Assembly: GCA_964631835.1 (NCBI GenBank)
Contig: CAZWAD010000013.1
Span: 1-64,000, forward strand
Reading direction: 5' to 3'
Origin: Bog-950 sp964631835
GTDB lineage: Bacteria; Bacteroidota; Bacteroidia; Chitinophagales; LD1
Length of the DNA stretch: 64,000 nucleotides
The notes under the pieces were generated by a model. The model ran no database searches. It saw only the letters and a list, made by a program, of their open reading frames with translations, and was not told the DNA's origin. Of the stretch, positions 1-7,851 are shown one piece after another (position 1 is the first letter of the stretch; every line of letters starts with the position of its first letter). The position numbers and the translations under genes were made by a program.

Positions 1-75
1 CATCCGGCAAGTGTACTGACTTCTTAACAGTTCTCACACGATTAACGACAGAACCGTAAAACAGGCGATTTTACC

Positions 76-285
76 CCTTGATTACAGCTTTGCACTGCTT
101 GATTGTGTCTTTGCACCCCTTGAACGTGTCTTTGCACTGCTTGTTTATAGCTTCGCACTGCCTGAGCATGCCTTCGGACAGCTTCATTGCCTCTTCGGAC
201 TGCTTGTCTATCTCTTCAGGCTGCTTGCTTGCCTCTTCGCACTGCTTGTTCATTGCTTCGAAGCGCTTGATTGCCTCTTAAACTA
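76..285. repeat. 21-bp tandem repeat array, ten units
   Basis: Ten contiguous 21-bp units begin at 76, 97, 118, 139, 160, 181, 202, 223, 244 and 265. On the plus strand most units open with GCTTG and end with CGCACT or a close variant. Because 21 is a multiple of three, frames stay open through the array on both strands. The minus frame (277 down to the stop at 71-73) reads as heptads of the type NKQCEEA, DKQSEEA, NKQCKDT, which look like a charged coiled coil. Degenerate unit-like sequence continues towards the 3' end of the next gene (about 320-350), but in another frame. Whether it is translated is unknown: the only in-frame ATG on minus is at 253. Positions 1-75 hold nothing I recognise. 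Confidence 0.9.
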
Positions 286-343
286 AGTCCGATGGCAGAA
301 ATTTCTTGTTCGAATACAACATCAAGCTCTTTGAACCGCTTGT

Positions 344-1543
344 TTACTGCTTGGCCAGCGATTTTTTTATGAATTCTTTCAGCGCTTCGGCAGATGTGGG
401 CTTTACGTTTTCCTCATTAGCGCGAATAATAGCGTAGTCGCAGGCGCGCTCAGCTTCCTTATACTCGTTTTGCTTATACAACAGGTAGGCGTAGGTCAAA
501 TTATAAGTGTATTTGTTATCGGTATTAATAGCCTCGAAAGCCCATTTGGTAGCTTTCTGCAAATTGGCTTTGTCGGTTATGTTCAAATAATAATTCCAGG
601 CTACATCGTTCATTACTGCGGCATTTTTAGGCGCGTATTTTTTGATGTAAATCGAAGCATTTTTATCGTAGTTGAGCCAGTCGTTCATGCGCAGGTAATA
701 ATCCATGCTCAGCTTTACGGTTAGCCCGGCATAGTCATCGGCTTTGTTGGCTTTAAGAAGTTCGAGGGCGCCATCAAACAAAGCGCGGTCGTTGGCTCGG
801 GGCGCTTCGCCAACAGCTTTTGTTGCAATAAAATTTATTTTATGGTTGAAAGCATCTTCGGAAAACACTTTGGTGTAGCTCTCCTTATTTTTCATAATAA
901 AACTCAAACCGGGCGATTTCAAATCGTTGGTGAGCGAGTAAATTGTGCGGATGTGTTTTTCCTCGTTCATATTTCCGGCATTGAGCTTGCCGAGGTATTC
1001 TTTAAAAACCTCTTCATACTTTTCACCGGAAGTGTTCAGGGTATTCAAATAATCGGAAAGGAAGTTTACATCGCGGTTGCCTTCGGCATATTGTTTTTTC
1101 ATACCGGCTAAAATGCCCGGTGTGGGGTCGGTAGCTTTTTTTCCCTGCTGAATAAGCCCGGCTGCGTCCAATCCGCCTACGTTTTTGTGCACCACATTGC
1201 CATCGCCATCAATCCAGAAGAGTGTGGGGTAAGCTCGCACCCCATATTTGCCGGCAATAGCGGGTCCTTCGCCTTTCTCCATATCAATCTTTACGTTTAT
1301 AAAATTGGAGTTGAAGAACGCACCCACTTCTGCATCGGGAAAAACGTTTGCCGCCATCCTTTTACAAGGCCCGCACCACGAAGTATAAGCATCCATAAAC
1401 ACCAATTTGTTTTCCTTCCTGGCTAAAGCCAGCACTTCATCGAAGGTTTTGTCGTGAACAAACTCAATACCCTGCGAAAAACAGTTGGCAATAGGCAGTA
1501 GGCAACAGGCAATAAAGGCAAATACAATTTTTTTCATAACCAT
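344..1543 (-). CDS. Secreted thioredoxin-fold protein with C-terminal helical region
   Basis: This 399-residue protein has a signal peptide (about residues 3-24), so it should act in the periplasm or at the envelope. Residues 26-130 form a thioredoxin domain with the redox motif W-CGPC-K at 56-61 and the cis-proline region RAYPT. The remaining 270 residues are mostly helical, and residues 300-390 resemble TPR-like repeats (alanine and tyrosine pairs such as WNYYLN, YAYLLY). It is probably a thiol-disulfide reductase or chaperone-like oxidoreductase with an unknown client. It ends the envelope run 25 bases after murI. Two starts are possible, ATG at 1543 and ATG at 1537; the second gives the more usual MKK signal peptide. 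The signal-peptide codons contain a heptanucleotide repeat, listed separately. Confidence 0.85.
   Translation of the reverse strand: MVMKKIVFAFIACCLLPIANCFSQGIEFVHDKTFDEVLALARKENKLVFMDAYTSWCGPCKRMAANVFPDAEVGAFFNSNFINVKIDMEKGEGPAIAGKYGVRAYPTLFWIDGDGNVVHKNVGGLDAAGLIQQGKKATDPTPGILAGMKKQYAEGNRDVNFLSDYLNTLNTSGEKYEEVFKEYLGKLNAGNMNEEKHIRTIYSLTNDLKSPGLSFIMKNKESYTKVFSEDAFNHKINFIATKAVGEAPRANDRALFDGALELLKANKADDYAGLTVKLSMDYYLRMNDWLNYDKNASIYIKKYAPKNAAVMNDVAWNYYLNITDKANLQKATKWAFEAINTDNKYTYNLTYAYLLYKQNEYKEAERACDYAIIRANEENVKPTSAEALKEFIKKSLAKQ
1487..1514. repeat. Heptanucleotide repeat within a signal-peptide coding region
   Basis: There are four tandem 7-bp units of the form GGCARYA (1487, 1494, 1501, 1508) inside the codons for the signal peptide of the thioredoxin-fold protein. 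Since 7 is not a multiple of 3, gain or loss of one unit would shift the frame near the N-terminus. Confidence 0.75.
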
Positions 1544-1567
1544 GACTGTAAATTTAAGAGAAGAATT

Positions 1568-2392
1568 TTATGCTTTGTTTTTCCAGATGTTATAAAGTTC
1601 TAAATGAATTTCATGCCCGTAAAAAACTTTGGTAGTGCGCTCGAATGATTCGGTAAAATCAGAAACGTAAAACTTATCGGCACCGGCTTTTTGAGCGGCA
1701 GCAAGTTTTTCTTTTTCCAAAATCGCCTTCAACTTCTCCGCCACTACTTCTGCCGAATCAAATATCCGCACTTTGCCTTTATAGAAAGTATTGATGTCGT
1801 CTTTTATTAAAGGGTAGTGTGTGCAGGCGAGCACCAGCGCATCAATATCTTTCAGCGCTAGGTTCGATAAATAACTTTCCAAAACCGCCTGGCTGATGTT
1901 GTCGTTATAATATCCTTCTTCAATCATAGAAGCCAGAAGCGGAGTGGCGAGTTGGGTGTATTCAAGCTTCGGTTTTCTGCGGCTGAACTTTTCTTTATAA
2001 ACTCCCGATGCGATTGTGGTTTTAGTGGCAATAACTCCAACACGTCTGACGGAGTCATCGGCAATCACCGCTTCAATCATCGGGTCAATCACATTGATTA
2101 CAGGAATAACTCCTTTGTACTTATCGCGAAGCAGTTCGTAGGCGGCAGCCGAAGCTGTGTTGCAGGCAATAACTATGGCTTTGCAATTTTTTTCGTGAAG
2201 CAAAAAGTCGGTAATGGAATCGGCATAGCTGCGAATCAGTTCTTTCGATTTATCGCCATAAGGCATGTAGGCGGTATCGCCAAAATAAATGATTTGCTCG
2301 TTGGGCAACTGCTTAGAAACAGCATTGGCGACCGTTAAGCCGCCAATGCCTGAATCAAAAATTCCTATCGGTTGCTGATTACCGAATTTCAT
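1568..2392 (-). CDS. murI: Glutamate racemase
   Basis: MurI interconverts L- and D-glutamate in the cytoplasm and supplies D-Glu for peptidoglycan. The 274-residue length is normal. The N-terminal IFDSGIGGLT motif (11-20), the first catalytic cysteine in VIACNTAS (C77) and the second in LACTHYPL (C190) are all present. It lies 14 bases downstream of an ompH gene on the same strand and upstream of the thioredoxin-fold gene, so it is probably expressed with the envelope run. The ompH-murI adjacency is familiar in Bacteroidota. Confidence 0.96.
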   Translation of the reverse strand: MKFGNQQPIGIFDSGIGGLTVANAVSKQLPNEQIIYFGDTAYMPYGDKSKELIRSYADSITDFLLHEKNCKAIVIACNTASAAAYELLRDKYKGVIPVINVIDPMIEAVIADDSVRRVGVIATKTTIASGVYKEKFSRRKPKLEYTQLATPLLASMIEEGYYNDNISQAVLESYLSNLALKDIDALVLACTHYPLIKDDINTFYKGKVRIFDSAEVVAEKLKAILEKEKLAAAQKAGADKFYVSDFTESFERTTKVFYGHEIHLELYNIWKNKA

Positions 2393-2405
2393 TTTTTAAA
2401 AGAGC

Positions 2406-2984
2406 CTATTTAGGAGCTGTTGTTCCTGTTTTAGGCGCTGTATTATTGGTAGCAGGCGCCTGCGGGGCAGCAGTAACTCCAAGTTTCTTCATCACCAGGT
2501 CGGTAACATCGTTTTGCCCTTCGGGAAAATAAGCCACCGAACCCTGAATAATATCGAGGATGTACGAGTAACCCCCGGCAATAGCTACCTCTTTTACCGC
2601 TTTCAGGTATTTTTCCTGAATAGGCTTTAGTTTTTCCGACTGAAGTTTTTGCAGGTCGTCATTCACCTTTCCTTCAAAGTCCTGAATAGACTGCTGCTTT
2701 TGCTGAAGTTCCTGAACCAGGATTTCAATAATAGCATCGGGCGTGCCTGGAACTTTCGACTTTTCCTGAAGCTCTTTTTGCTTTCTGTCGTATTCGGCAT
2801 ACATGCCTTCCAGGGCTTTGGTGTAAATATCTCTTTGCTTTTCGAGGTCTGTTTGCATTTGCTTAAACTCCGGCATGGCTTGCAGTACTTCTGCAGAGTT
2901 GATGTGTCCGATTTTTTGCTGCGCCTGAACGGAAGCAGTCATCGCAAACAAGGCTGCTATTGCGGTTAAAATGGTTTTCTTCAT
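2406..2984 (-). CDS. OmpH/Skp family periplasmic chaperone, copy 1
   Basis: This is a Skp-like holdase for unfolded outer-membrane proteins in transit to the BAM complex. It has 192 residues, with a signal peptide MKKTILTAIAALFAMTASVQA cleaved before QQKIGHINSAEVL. A long charged helical hairpin (about 40-120: KQMQTDLEKQ, QELQQKQQSI) forms the tentacle, followed by the conserved return segment AIAGGYSYILD. The C-terminus has a 30-residue low-complexity tail rich in T, A, P and N that the two neighbouring copies lack. It is the third and last of three tandem ompH genes downstream of bamA. Confidence 0.93.
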   Translation of the reverse strand: MKKTILTAIAALFAMTASVQAQQKIGHINSAEVLQAMPEFKQMQTDLEKQRDIYTKALEGMYAEYDRKQKELQEKSKVPGTPDAIIEILVQELQQKQQSIQDFEGKVNDDLQKLQSEKLKPIQEKYLKAVKEVAIAGGYSYILDIIQGSVAYFPEGQNDVTDLVMKKLGVTAAPQAPATNNTAPKTGTTAPK

Positions 2985-3056
2985 TTCTGTTTTGTTTTGG
3001 TTTTAATTCTGTTTTTGTATTCCTGTTTATTACTTGCTATTAAGCCTATTGCTGTT

Positions 3057-3566
3057 TCAATTTATCCCCATTTTCTTTTTTACGAGGTCGGTAATATCGC
3101 CTGTTGTTTCGGGGTAGTAAGAAAAATTGCCTGTTGAAATATCAAAAATATAAGTATAGCCGCCTTCTTTAGCCACAGCGTTAACTATTTTCAGATACTT
3201 ATCATTCAGCGGTTTCATCAGTTTCAATTCCAGCTTGCTCAGTTCCGAATCGGCTCTTTCCTGAAAGCCGGCAAGCGCCTGCTGCAGGCTGTCAATTTCC
3301 CTGAACCTCTCCTCGCGCACGGCTTCCATCATGGCAGCCCCGTAGTCATTTATTTCTTTGGTTCTTTCCTGATAGTCGGCATACATTTTCTGAAGCTGTG
3401 CAGCATATTGCTTGCGTTTGGCTTCGAGCGTGGCATTCAACTGCTTGTATTCGGGCATGGCTTCGAGTATTTCATCGGAATCAATGTGCCCGTATTTCTG
3501 CTGGGCTGAAACATTACCGGTAAAAACAAAGAACGACAACACCGCAACAACACATACCATTTTCAT
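3057..3566 (-). CDS. OmpH/Skp family periplasmic chaperone, copy 2
   Basis: This is a second Skp-like chaperone of 169 residues. The signal peptide is followed by QQKYGHIDSDEILEAMPEY, clearly paralogous to copy 1, then a helical hairpin (about 40-125) and the conserved AKEGGYTYIFD segment. It ends at VKKKMGIN without the T/P-rich tail of copy 1. A promoter-like TATCTTTG box lies 8 bases ahead of the ATG, so this copy may be transcribed independently with an extremely short leader. Confidence 0.93.
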   Translation of the reverse strand: MKMVCVVAVLSFFVFTGNVSAQQKYGHIDSDEILEAMPEYKQLNATLEAKRKQYAAQLQKMYADYQERTKEINDYGAAMMEAVREERFREIDSLQQALAGFQERADSELSKLELKLMKPLNDKYLKIVNAVAKEGGYTYIFDISTGNFSYYPETTGDITDLVKKKMGIN

Positions 3567-3574
3567 GAGGGGCG

Positions 3575-3582
3575 CAAAGATA
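3575..3582 (-). promoter_or_regulatory. Promoter-like -7 box for ompH copy 2
   Basis: The minus strand reads TATCTTTG, an exact match to the Bacteroidota -7 consensus TAnnTTTG, ending 8 bases before the ATG at 3566. No clear TTTG -33 element stands at the right distance. If it is used, the transcript would be nearly leaderless. Confidence 0.35.
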
Positions 3583-3617
3583 GATTTTTAGCTGAATTGG
3601 CTATGGGCAGCTGATTG

Positions 3618-4127
3618 TTACAGCACTCCGAGTGCTTTCAGAATATCATCGCTTTTATTGAACCTGTCGTTGGCATAAAGCATAGTAGGTCCGCTGGAGC
3701 GGTCGAAAATAAAATCGAGCGCTTTGGCAATGGCATATTTCTGAATTTCATCGTAAATCTTGTCCTGTACGGGTTTAATCAGTTCCTGGCGTTTCTTAAA
3801 CAACTCGCCATTGGGACCAAACTTGGCTTTCTGAAATTCCTTTACGTCTTTTTCCCTGGCTTCTATTTCTTTAATCTTTTGCTGTTTCATAGGCTCGGTC
3901 ATCAGCACCTGTTCCGCCTGAAACTGCTTGTACATATCGTCCACCGTTTTCATTTTGGCCTCTACTTCTTTCTGCCAGCCCTCGGCAATTCTATCAAGCT
4001 GTTTTTGAGCTTCGGCATAGGCGGGCATTTTGCCGAGTATGTATTCCATATCTACATAAGCGAATTTTTGAGCCTGTGCAGTTATAGCCGCAAGGGCAAC
4101 TGCTATTACTGTAATGAACTTTTTCAT
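3618..4127 (-). CDS. OmpH/Skp family periplasmic chaperone, copy 3
   Basis: This is the first of three tandem ompH genes after bamA and also has 169 residues. The signal peptide MKKFITVIAVALAAITAQA precedes QKFAYVDMEYILGKMPAY. The coiled-coil tentacle (about 40-120) has several lysine/glutamine-rich heptads, and the C-terminal segment AIAKALDFIFDRSSG replaces the GGYTYIFD form of the other two. It is the most divergent of the three and probably matches the ancestral bamA-linked skp position. It should deliver outer-membrane proteins to BamA. Confidence 0.93.
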   Translation of the reverse strand: MKKFITVIAVALAAITAQAQKFAYVDMEYILGKMPAYAEAQKQLDRIAEGWQKEVEAKMKTVDDMYKQFQAEQVLMTEPMKQQKIKEIEAREKDVKEFQKAKFGPNGELFKKRQELIKPVQDKIYDEIQKYAIAKALDFIFDRSSGPTMLYANDRFNKSDDILKALGVL

Positions 4128-4297
4128 GTTTTTAAATTTTTCTGTGTAAGACCAATTTTATTGCCAAAGGTTTAGGCTTTCACATTTGTTGGCAAATAAA
4201 GGGGTTTTTAGCTGAAAAGAAGCATTCACTATTGCTTCGAAACCTTCTAGATAATTAACGGTTGCGGCACTATGCTGTTCTAAACTTTCAGGGCAGC

Positions 4298-6970
4298 CTA
4301 CTCCGGCTCCCTTCCCAAAATAATACGGAATGCTCCGTATTTGGCAAAAATGTTTTTGCCTACTTGCGGAGGCAGGCCAAACTTATCGCGGTCGAATCCA
4401 AGCCCATAATCAAAGCCAAGCAAGCCGAACATGGGCAGGAATACCCGGATACCCACACCCGCAGAGCGAGCCAAATCATAAGGGCGGTATTGCTTAATGC
4501 CCATCCAGTAGTTACCGGCATCGGCAAATAGCAAGGCGTAAATTGTAGCTGACTGATTAAGCGAAATTGGATAGCGCAACTCCATCGAAAACTTATTGTA
4601 AATAGGTGCGCCACCGAAAGGAGTAACTACCTCTTTATACCCGCGGAAGGAAACGATATCGCGACCTAACTGGGTTCCTTGGTTGAGGTTGCTCAATCCA
4701 TCGCCACCAAACTCAACACGCTCGAAAGGCGAAAGACCTACACGCCTGTTATACTGCCCAAGGAACGAAAGATTGGCTGAGGCTTTAAACACTAAATTTT
4801 TCCAGATAGGCGTGTACCACTCAAACTGCAGCTTCCACTTATGAAACTCCACAAACCTGTACCGCTCAGCGGGTGAAAGCGCAGGGCTTTCGTAGTTCAG
4901 GTTTTTGCGGGCGTTGAACATAAGCGAATACGGCAGGGTGAACTTACCCTGAGCCATAAAGAAAATACCGCGGTTGTAGAAAGTAGGACCCGCCATTTCG
5001 CGCGAGTCGCGGGAAATCGTAAGCTGTAAATTCAAATTAGTGGCGCGTCCGTTGTCGAAAATGAAAAAGCTGCCGTATCTGTCCAGAATATAATGCTGAA
5101 ACTCCAACCCAACTTCGGCAGTAAAGAAATCATCGGGCCACTTAAGGCGCGTAGCCAATCCAAGATAAACACTGGTAGAAAAATACCTGCCGGTTATTTT
5201 GCTTACATCGTTGAAGTCGCCAAAGGCATTAGCCCGAAGGCGGTTAAACGCAAAACTGAGCGATTGTGGCTTTTTGCCGCCCAGCCAGGGTTCGGTAAAC
5301 GATACACTGTACGATTGAAACGACCTGCCGTTTGAGTTTACGCGAATGCCGAGGCGCTGCCCGTCACCGGAAGGCAGCGGTGTCCAGGCCTTCTTGTCAA
5401 TAATATTACGGAGTGAAAAGTTGGTGAAGTTTACACCCAGTGTTCCGAACAAACCACCCGCACTGCTGGTAGTTGTTCTGCCGCCCCAGCCGGCTGAAAG
5501 CTCTAACTGGTCGGAGGGTTTCTCGGTAACGCGGTATTCTATATCCACCGTTCCTTTTTCGGGATTAGGAATAGGAACCACATCTAACTGCTGCGGGTCG
5601 AAGTAGCCGAGGTTGATGATTTCGCGCTGGGAGCGGATTAAATCGGTGCGGCTGAATTTATTTCCGGGAAGGGTGCGCAGTTCTCTGCGAATAACTTTTT
5701 CGTTGGTCTTTGTATTTCCGAGAATGCGAACTTCGTTGATAATCGCTTGTGCGCCTTCGTTAATGCGCAGTTCCAAATCAATAGAGTCGCCATCAACGCT
5801 GACTTCAAGAGGTGTAACGCTGAAGAACAAATAACCGTCATCCATATAAAGCGAGCTCAGGTCGCCTCCGTTGGGATTCATGAAAATGCGCTCATCGAGA
5901 AGTTTCTGATTGTAAACTTCGCCCCGCTTGATGTTTACAATACGCGCAATAAGCGAATCGGGATATTTGGTATTGCCATTGAAATAAATGTTCCGGAAAT
6001 AATATTTCTTGCCTTCGCTTACATAAATATCAATGTTCAGGTTTTTGGAATTATTCATGTAAACCGAGTCGGATACGATTGCTGCATCGCGGAAACCCTG
6101 ACTGTTGTAAAATTCTATCAGTTTTTGTTTGTCGCCTTCGTATTCGTCTCTTTTGAACTTAGAAGTCTTGAAAAAGTTGAGGTTGAGATGGCGCGAGGAA
6201 TAATCATAAGCGCGCATAACAGACAGGTTACCGGGAATTTGATACCACTTCACCTTAATAGAATCACGGGCAAAGTTTTGTTTAAAGCGAAATAGCCCGT
6301 CCAAATCAAACTTTATCTTTTCATGGGTTTCCTTCAGTTGGCGTTTCAGTCTTGCCTCGGGAATTTCGCTGTTGCCGTAAATATTGATATGGTCAATTTT
6401 TACTTTGGCTCCGCGCCTAATCTTAATGTTAAGGTTGATACTGTTAGGGGTAGTAGTGTCTGTTCTTTCCTCAATATCCACTTCGCAATTGAGGAATCCC
6501 TTGTCAATGTAATAGCGCTTAATGGTTTGAATGGTAATACTCCTCCGGTTATCTGTAAATATTTGTCCGGAATGCAGGTCGAGCTTTTTCTTGATTTCGT
6601 CTTCATCGCTCTTTTTAATCCCCGGGAAGTTAAACCTTGAGATACGCGGACGCTCCTCCACATGAAACACCAGATAAATTTTACCACCTTCAATCTTTGA
6701 GGCATCCACTGAAATATTGGTGAAGAGTTTTTGGCGCCAGAGTGTTTTTATAGCCTTGGGAAGTTGTTCCCCGGGAATCTTTATCCTGTCGCCCACCGCC
6801 AAACCGGAAAGAGTAACCAGGATTCGGGAGTCGAGATATTTTGCTCCTTCAACTTTAATGTCGCCTATTTCGTATTCGCCCCCCCGCGAATAATCGAACT
6901 GAATAGTTCCATCCTGCGCAGAAGTAAGCAGGGAAACAAAAACTAAAGGAAACAGAAATAACTTTTTCAG
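4298..6970 (-). CDS. bamA: Outer-membrane assembly factor BamA (CTG start)
   Basis: BamA inserts beta-barrel proteins into the outer membrane. POTRA domains occupy about residues 20-450 and the C-terminal Omp85 barrel about 480-890, with the barrel landmark SFRGYK and a final strand ending AFRIILGREPE. The frame is open without any ATG from the uppS stop (6983-6985) to beyond 6802. I place the start at CTG 6970 because it gives the signal peptide MKKLFLFPLVFVSLLTSAQ and an intact first POTRA (GEYEIGDIKVEG). The only alternative, TTG at 6802, would delete the signal peptide and half of POTRA1. Length is then 890 residues. The start lies 12 bases after uppS, in the same frame. A run of seven C (6879-6885) sits within the POTRA1 codons. 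Confidence 0.93.
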   Translation of the reverse strand: MKKLFLFPLVFVSLLTSAQDGTIQFDYSRGGEYEIGDIKVEGAKYLDSRILVTLSGLAVGDRIKIPGEQLPKAIKTLWRQKLFTNISVDASKIEGGKIYLVFHVEERPRISRFNFPGIKKSDEDEIKKKLDLHSGQIFTDNRRSITIQTIKRYYIDKGFLNCEVDIEERTDTTTPNSINLNIKIRRGAKVKIDHINIYGNSEIPEARLKRQLKETHEKIKFDLDGLFRFKQNFARDSIKVKWYQIPGNLSVMRAYDYSSRHLNLNFFKTSKFKRDEYEGDKQKLIEFYNSQGFRDAAIVSDSVYMNNSKNLNIDIYVSEGKKYYFRNIYFNGNTKYPDSLIARIVNIKRGEVYNQKLLDERIFMNPNGGDLSSLYMDDGYLFFSVTPLEVSVDGDSIDLELRINEGAQAIINEVRILGNTKTNEKVIRRELRTLPGNKFSRTDLIRSQREIINLGYFDPQQLDVVPIPNPEKGTVDIEYRVTEKPSDQLELSAGWGGRTTTSSAGGLFGTLGVNFTNFSLRNIIDKKAWTPLPSGDGQRLGIRVNSNGRSFQSYSVSFTEPWLGGKKPQSLSFAFNRLRANAFGDFNDVSKITGRYFSTSVYLGLATRLKWPDDFFTAEVGLEFQHYILDRYGSFFIFDNGRATNLNLQLTISRDSREMAGPTFYNRGIFFMAQGKFTLPYSLMFNARKNLNYESPALSPAERYRFVEFHKWKLQFEWYTPIWKNLVFKASANLSFLGQYNRRVGLSPFERVEFGGDGLSNLNQGTQLGRDIVSFRGYKEVVTPFGGAPIYNKFSMELRYPISLNQSATIYALLFADAGNYWMGIKQYRPYDLARSAGVGIRVFLPMFGLLGFDYGLGFDRDKFGLPPQVGKNIFAKYGAFRIILGREPE

Positions 6971-6982
6971 AAGATGATGCGG

Positions 6983-7735
6983 TTAAGTGGTTACTAACTG
7001 TTCGCTGGTTTTACCGAACCTGCGCTCACGGCTCTGAAAATCAATAATGGCTTTATACAATTCTTCTTTACTGAACTCGGGCCAGAAAATATCTGTGAAA
7101 TAAAATTCAGCATAGGCCAATTGCCACAGCAGAAAATTGCTTACCCGTTTTTCACCGCTTGTGCGGATAAGTAATTCCGGGTCAGGTCTCCCGGCAGTAT
7201 ATAAATGCTCGCTGATGAGTTGCTCGTTTACATCATGCAGCGAAAGAGCTCCGCTCTTCATCTTTAATATGATTTGTTTTACAGCCCTCACAATTTCATT
7301 TTTCGCTCCGTAACTCAAAGCAAGAATAAGTTCCATTCGTTTGCAATGCGCGGTTTTGTCAATGGTTTCTCTCAATTCTTTCGCTACACCTTTTGGCAGC
7401 AAATCAATATCGCCAATGGCGCCCAGCCGGATGTCGTTTTTCAAAAGTGTTTTCAACTCTTTTCCTATCGTTTTTAGCAGTAAAGTCATCAGAGCGCTTA
7501 CTTCGGTTTGCGGACGGCTCCAGTTTTCATCACTAAACGCATACACGGTTAAATGCTGAACTCCCAACTCTGCACAGGCTTCGGTAGTTTCCCGCACCGC
7601 ATTCACTCCGTTAGTGTGACCAAAAATTCTGTTCTTACCCATCCGTTTCGCCCAACGCCCGTTGCCATCCATAATAATGGCGATATGCCTTGGCAGCCGG
7701 CTCAAATCAATTTGCTCTTTTAAACTCACAAACAA
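6983..7735 (-). CDS. uppS: Undecaprenyl diphosphate synthase (isoprenyl transferase)
   Basis: This cis-prenyltransferase condenses isopentenyl diphosphate with farnesyl diphosphate to make the C55 lipid carrier for peptidoglycan and surface polysaccharides. It has 250 residues. The signature HIAIIMDGNGRWAKRMG (17-33) carries catalytic Asp23, and the C-terminal RTSGEKRVSNFLLWQ and EFYFTDIFWPEF motifs are complete. It is cytosolic or membrane-peripheral. It directly precedes bamA, an order widespread in Bacteroidota. A promoter-like TATCTTCG box lies upstream at 7775-7782 (minus). Confidence 0.96.
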   Translation of the reverse strand: MFVSLKEQIDLSRLPRHIAIIMDGNGRWAKRMGKNRIFGHTNGVNAVRETTEACAELGVQHLTVYAFSDENWSRPQTEVSALMTLLLKTIGKELKTLLKNDIRLGAIGDIDLLPKGVAKELRETIDKTAHCKRMELILALSYGAKNEIVRAVKQIILKMKSGALSLHDVNEQLISEHLYTAGRPDPELLIRTSGEKRVSNFLLWQLAYAEFYFTDIFWPEFSKEELYKAIIDFQSRERRFGKTSEQLVTT

Positions 7736-7851
7736 ACAATTAACGCGGTTTTAGAAATTTATTTTCTATCGGGGCGAAGATAGAAAAATGAGTGAGTGAG
7801 AGACGATGGAAGTAAATAAAAGGAAATTTTGACAATTGTTTTTTTGCGGAT

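Noticed and set aside
78..281. Plus-strand reading frame across the 21-bp array
   Set aside because: The frame is open only because the unit length is a multiple of three. The product is a Ser/Leu/Cys repeat with no recognisable gene context.
76..285. CRISPR array
   Set aside because: Units are contiguous 21-mers without unique spacers, and no cas gene is present.
3615..4175. Plus-strand frame opposite ompH copy 3
   Set aside because: It is antisense to a clear Skp-like gene, and its hydrophobicity comes from complementing Lys/Glu codons.
5747..6295. Long plus-strand frame opposite bamA
   Set aside because: It is antisense to the conserved POTRA region of BamA.
4298..6802. bamA starting at TTG 6802
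   Set aside because: It would remove the signal peptide and most of the first POTRA domain, both of which are present upstream in frame.
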